From NCBI GenBank assembly GCA_050942695.1, contig JBMNNU010000243.1, forward strand, positions 1 through 5,118: a DNA stretch of 5,118 bases, given 5' to 3'. Under the pieces are notes generated by a model, which worked only from the letters and a program-made list of their open reading frames with translations, was not told the DNA's origin and searched no databases. Positions 4,238-5,118 of this stretch are shown piece by piece. This DNA comes from JBMNNU01 sp050942695. Its GTDB lineage: Bacteria > Chloroflexota > UBA6077. The position numbers and the translations under genes are program-made. Positions within the stretch are counted from its first letter, which is position 1. Each line of letters opens with the position of its first letter.

Positions 4238-5118
4238 ATGAAAGCTGCGGTATTCACCGGCCTCAACCGCATCGAAATGCAGGAGGTGCCTCAACCCAAA
4301 CCGAAACCGGATGAAGTGCTGATCCGAGTTAGGGCGGCAGGGGTTTGTGGCTCAGAGGTTCACGCCTTCATCGGAACCCATCCCTTCAGAAAACCGCCGG
4401 CTATTATGGGCCACGAGGTCTCGGGGGATGTAGTGGAGGTGGGGTCCGAGGTTCGCGGTATATCGATCGGGGACCGGGTGATCGTGAATCCCCAGAAGCT
4501 TTGCGGGGATTGCTTCTACTGCCGGTCGGGCAACTCGCATCTTTGTTTACAGAAAACCATGATGGGAACCCCGGATTGGACCGGCGCCTTCGCCGAATAT
4601 GTAACGGCGCACGAAAGCTGCACGATCAAGATGCCGGACAGCTTCTCTTACGAAGAGGGCGTGATGTGCGAGCCCCTATCGGTGGGAATTCACTCCGCCA
4701 AGAAGGCGCGAGTTGCTCTAGGCGACACTGTTCTTGTGCTGGGGTCTGGAGCTATCGGGCTCTGCTGCATCGCAGCCGCGAAGGCCGCTGGCGCCACGAA
4801 GATACTTGCAACAGATGCCTACGATTACAACCTGGAGCTGGCGCGAAAAGCAGGGGCGGAGACGGTCTTCAACGTGCGCAGCAATGGTAGCCTGGGGGAA
4901 ACGGTTGCCGAGAGTCTACGCCCTGAGGGAGCGGATGTGGTTATGGTGACGGCCGGCTTCGATCCGGTTGTTGCTCAGGCCCTGGTGCACGTCCGAAAGC
5001 TGGGTAGGGTTGCGCTTGTGGCGCTGTTCGATGGCGCGCTCACCATAAAGGAGCCGTTCCACATCGGCCTGAAGGAGTTGGAGGTTATTGGGGTTCACAC
5101 CTACGAGCATCAGGACTT
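4238..5118 (+). CDS. Zinc-dependent medium-chain alcohol/polyol dehydrogenase, 3' end cut by window
   Basis: This is a member of the medium-chain dehydrogenase/reductase superfamily, sorbitol/threonine dehydrogenase-like branch, which oxidises a secondary alcohol with NAD(P). The 293 visible codons cover the GroES-like catalytic domain and most of the Rossmann domain; family members have about 340-350 residues, so roughly the last 50 are outside. The catalytic zinc site is seen at Cys37 (GVCGSEVH), His59-Glu60 (GHE) and Glu145 (CEPLSVGIH). The structural zinc cysteines are Cys89, Cys92, Cys95 and Cys103. The nucleotide-binding GSGAIG is at 169-174, and Asp193 ends the second strand (ILATD), which favours NAD over NADP. 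The substrate cannot be read from sequence. It lies 17 bp after the VOC gene with its own AAGGAG, so the two are likely co-translated from one mRNA. The frame is open to the last base, which shows that the truncation is due only to the window. Confidence 0.93.
   Translation, partial: MKAAVFTGLNRIEMQEVPQPKPKPDEVLIRVRAAGVCGSEVHAFIGTHPFRKPPAIMGHEVSGDVVEVGSEVRGISIGDRVIVNPQKLCGDCFYCRSGNSHLCLQKTMMGTPDWTGAFAEYVTAHESCTIKMPDSFSYEEGVMCEPLSVGIHSAKKARVALGDTVLVLGSGAIGLCCIAAAKAAGATKILATDAYDYNLELARKAGAETVFNVRSNGSLGETVAESLRPEGADVVMVTAGFDPVVAQALVHVRKLGRVALVALFDGALTIKEPFHIGLKELEVIGVHTYEHQD

Overview
The window suggests a bacterial chromosome of moderately high GC content. Genes are compact, run on the + strand and have good Shine-Dalgarno sites, while the gaps are rich in hairpins and short repeats. 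My best guess is an uncultured Chloroflexota-like bacterium (Dehalococcoidia/SAR202 type). That rests on the overall look of the first intact protein, its neighbours and the heptamer repeats; there is no rRNA or marker gene to test it.

Layout. Bases 1-636 hold no gene I can recognise, only two hairpins sharing a 10-bp repeat. Bases 637 to about 1120, minus strand, hold a graveyard of toxin-antitoxin genes. Reading along the minus strand there is a possible C-terminal scrap, a frameshifted and truncated start of an MNT-type nucleotidyltransferase, the first 17 codons of a HicA toxin, and a full-length HicB antitoxin frame broken by one TAA codon. A probable intrinsic terminator overlaps the hicB stop. 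Bases 1120-1253 are AT-rich and carry a possible promoter and a strong ribosome binding site.

From 1254 onward there are four + strand genes. They are a 420-residue conserved-looking protein of unknown function (1254-2516); a PanB-family ketopantoate hydroxymethyltransferase with all main active-site residues (2680-3534); a VOC-fold protein resembling methylmalonyl-CoA epimerase (3822-4220); and a zinc-dependent medium-chain dehydrogenase cut off by the window end (4238-5118). The last two are 17 bp apart and almost surely co-transcribed. The first two are separated by 163 bp of heptamer repeats with competing inverted arms. The second and third are separated by 287 bp with two strong hairpins, so these may be separate transcription units.

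How the genes work together is not settled by the sequence. PanB, a CoA-ester epimerase-like VOC protein and a zinc dehydrogenase could form a small carbon-acid metabolic module, but no panC, panD or methylmalonyl-CoA mutase gene is visible to fix the pathway. The most promising unknown is the 420-residue protein; the clearest decay story is the hicAB/nucleotidyltransferase remnant cluster.
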